Source: JACJXF01 sp964349045 (GTDB lineage: Bacteria; Bacteroidota; Bacteroidia; Bacteroidales; GCA-2748055). Taken from it: a stretch of 21,364 nt of DNA. Position 1 is the first letter of the stretch. Each line of letters begins with the position of its first letter. The notes beneath the pieces are model-generated. The model did not search any database and was not told the origin of the DNA. It saw only the letters and a list, made by a program, of their open reading frames with translations. This document shows, in pieces, positions 20,801 through 21,364 of this stretch. A program made the translations under genes and the position numbers. The DNA is taken from positions 1 through 21,364 of the forward strand of contig CAYGFI010000080.1 of NCBI GenBank assembly GCA_964349045.1, in the 5' to 3' direction.

Positions 20801-21304
20801 ATTCTCGGTCCAAAGTATGGTAAATTAATGAAAGAAATTGCAGTTGCCGTGAATGAGATGAAACAGGCAGATATACTGAGCTTAGAAAATGAGGGCCGGT
20901 TTATTATAACCGCGGCATCTCAGAGCCTGACCCTTATACCTGAAGATGTTGAAATCATTTCCGAAGATATACCCGGCTGGCTTGTGGCTAATGAAGGCAA
21001 AATAACTGTTGCCCTCGACATTAACATCAATGAGGATCTTCGTCAGGAAGGAATTGCCCGGGAATTTGTAAACCGTATTCAAAATCTCAGAAAAGACAGC
21101 GGATATGATGTAACCGATAAAATCATTATTGAAATACAGAAGCATACTTTGATTAATGAAGCAATAACCAATTATAAGGACTATATTGCATCTCAAACCC
21201 TGGCAAATAAAATATCACTGGTCGACCGCATCAACAGCGACGGGAAAGATGTTGAAATTGATGATGAAATAAAAACGCGTTTTAAGATTCAGAAGTATGG
21301 TTAG
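17870..21304 (+). CDS. ileS: Isoleucyl-tRNA synthetase, long (IleRS2/eukaryote-like) form with GXHH motif
   Basis: 1144 residues, complete. It charges tRNA-Ile with isoleucine and clears mischarged valine. The class I signature reads GPPSANGKPGIHH, so the HIGH position (57-60) is GIHH. The second signature KMSKR is intact (689-693, in NGNKMSKRLGN). The editing domain has TWTTTPWTLPSNTALAVGP and GTGIVHIAPTFGADDY, and CWRTDKPILYYPLDSWFI and GVDQTRGWFFTLH are family hallmarks. The anticodon-binding region begins near TLYNTYSFFALYAN, and a long C-terminal domain follows instead of the zinc-binding tail of the short bacterial form. The GIHH swap is seen in the IleRS2 branch, where it has been linked to very high mupirocin resistance. 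The start ATG gives MSKTFPEYKNFNL, usual for Bacteroidota. Confidence 0.97.
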   Translation: MSKTFPEYKNFNLSDINKEVLKKWKDEKTFHLSISTRDAGPSFVFYEGPPSANGKPGIHHVMARTIKDIICRYKTLDGYQVDRKAGWDTHGLPVELSVEQLLGITKEDIGKKYSISEYNDYCRKEVMKYTAEWEELTDLMGYWVDMDHPYITYDNRYIETLWWLLKQFFEKNLLYKGYTIQPYSPAAGTGLSTHELNQPGCYRDVKDTTVVAMFRVIRDVKSEFLFAGTETPLYILAWTTTPWTLPSNTALAVGPAIHYLKVMSYNPYSGSPIAVILAKELLHSYFPEKNKDLPFGEYKTGDKNIPYKILADFKGNDILGVRYEQLLDWVNPGQKAFRVIPGTFVTTEDGTGIVHIAPTFGADDYRVSKEHDIPALLVDDAEGKPGPLVDKKGRFIPIADMDPEFVKKSVNLSTYKEFAGRYVKNEYDETLPPDATSVDIDIVVHLKHRDQAFRVEKHVHNYPHCWRTDKPILYYPLDSWFIRTTAMKDRMIALNNTINWKPESTGTGRFGKWLENLVDWNLSRSRFWGTPLPIWVTEDKQELKCIGSVEELKNEIEESVKSGFMKTNPLAKFVPGNNSPENYSLLDLHRPFVDEIVLVSHSGKKMIRETDLIDVWFDSGAMPYAQLHYPFKHKEDFSDYFPAAFIAEGVDQTRGWFFTLHVIATMLFDSVAFKNIISNGLVLDKNGNKMSKRLGNAVDPFETIEKYGSDPLRWYMITNAQPWDNLKFDLGGIDEVKRKFFGTLYNTYSFFALYANVDKFSYAEKEIPMSLRPEIDCWIISLLNSLVKEVKEDYDNYEITRAGRLIQDFVTENLSNWYVRLNRKRYWGGDYNPDKISAYQTLYTCLETVAILASPIAPFYMDKLFCDLNKVTGKHNWNSVHLVRFPDYNANLIDPILEERMNIAQTVSSMVLGLRRKVSIKVRQPLNKLMIPLSEKGFKEKFDAVKSLILSEVNVKEVEYINDTAGILVKKIKPDFKILGPKYGKLMKEIAVAVNEMKQADILSLENEGRFIITAASQSLTLIPEDVEIISEDIPGWLVANEGKITVALDININEDLRQEGIAREFVNRIQNLRKDSGYDVTDKIIIEIQKHTLINEAITNYKDYIASQTLANKISLVDRINSDGKDVEIDDEIKTRFKIQKYG

Positions 21305-21364
21305 GTGTTTAAATTGCAGGTTCTTAATCAAACAATCTGTTTTTCAACAACTCTGAATCAACTT

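Overview
The window looks like a chromosome segment from a member of the Bacteroidota, probably Bacteroidales-like. The evidence is: -7 promoter elements of the form TAnnTTTG ahead of several genes; almost no Shine-Dalgarno sequences; an A+T-rich background; a Wzi-family capsule protein; a WcaJ-like sugar transferase of Bacteroidota type; and a long IleRS with an altered HIGH motif. No rRNA, tRNA, CRISPR array or transposase gene is visible.

Region 1 (1-7.1 kb) is an accessory zone. It opens with the last 30 codons of a VanZ-like gene. The same 3' end recurs at 2899-2968 (68 of 70 bases identical), so about 2.9 kb is bracketed by direct repeats. Between the repeats lie two nucleotidyltransferase-type toxin-antitoxin modules: an AbiEii-like protein with a small partner gene, and an MntA/HepT pair. 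A scar of a UDP-GlcNAc 2-epimerase gene, reduced to its N- and C-terminal pieces, is also there. Three divergent AAA_14/DUF4143 ATPases follow in a row, each with its own spacer and probable promoter.

Region 2 (7.4-15.3 kb) is a surface-polysaccharide locus. It encodes an undecaprenyl-phosphate sugar transferase, a GxxExxY protein, a Wzi-like capsule outer-membrane protein, the two-step GDP-L-fucose pathway (Gmd and Fcl) and an extended SDR of unknown substrate. The first two dedicated GDP-fucose enzymes, the lipid-linked initiating transferase and the outer-membrane capsule protein would together support a fucose-containing capsule or exopolysaccharide.

Region 3 (15.5 kb to the end) is housekeeping: riboflavin synthase alpha (minus strand), a PhoR-like histidine kinase without a periplasmic sensor domain, and a complete isoleucyl-tRNA synthetase carrying GIHH in place of HIGH.

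The most unusual feature is not a gene. From 8.9 to 17.8 kb, seven gaps hold a long palindrome whose arms read roughly TTAAGCGCAAaGGCGCAAGGGCGC. The left arm lies just after a stop codon and the right arm just before the next start. In two places the right arm has become a tandem array (about 76 bp and 50 bp periods). In front of gmd the array contains Bacteroidota-type promoters, and in front of wzi the arm appears to supply the start codon and first residues of the signal peptide. A different palindromic element, built on GTCCCTACGGGAC, fills the fcl-SDR gap.
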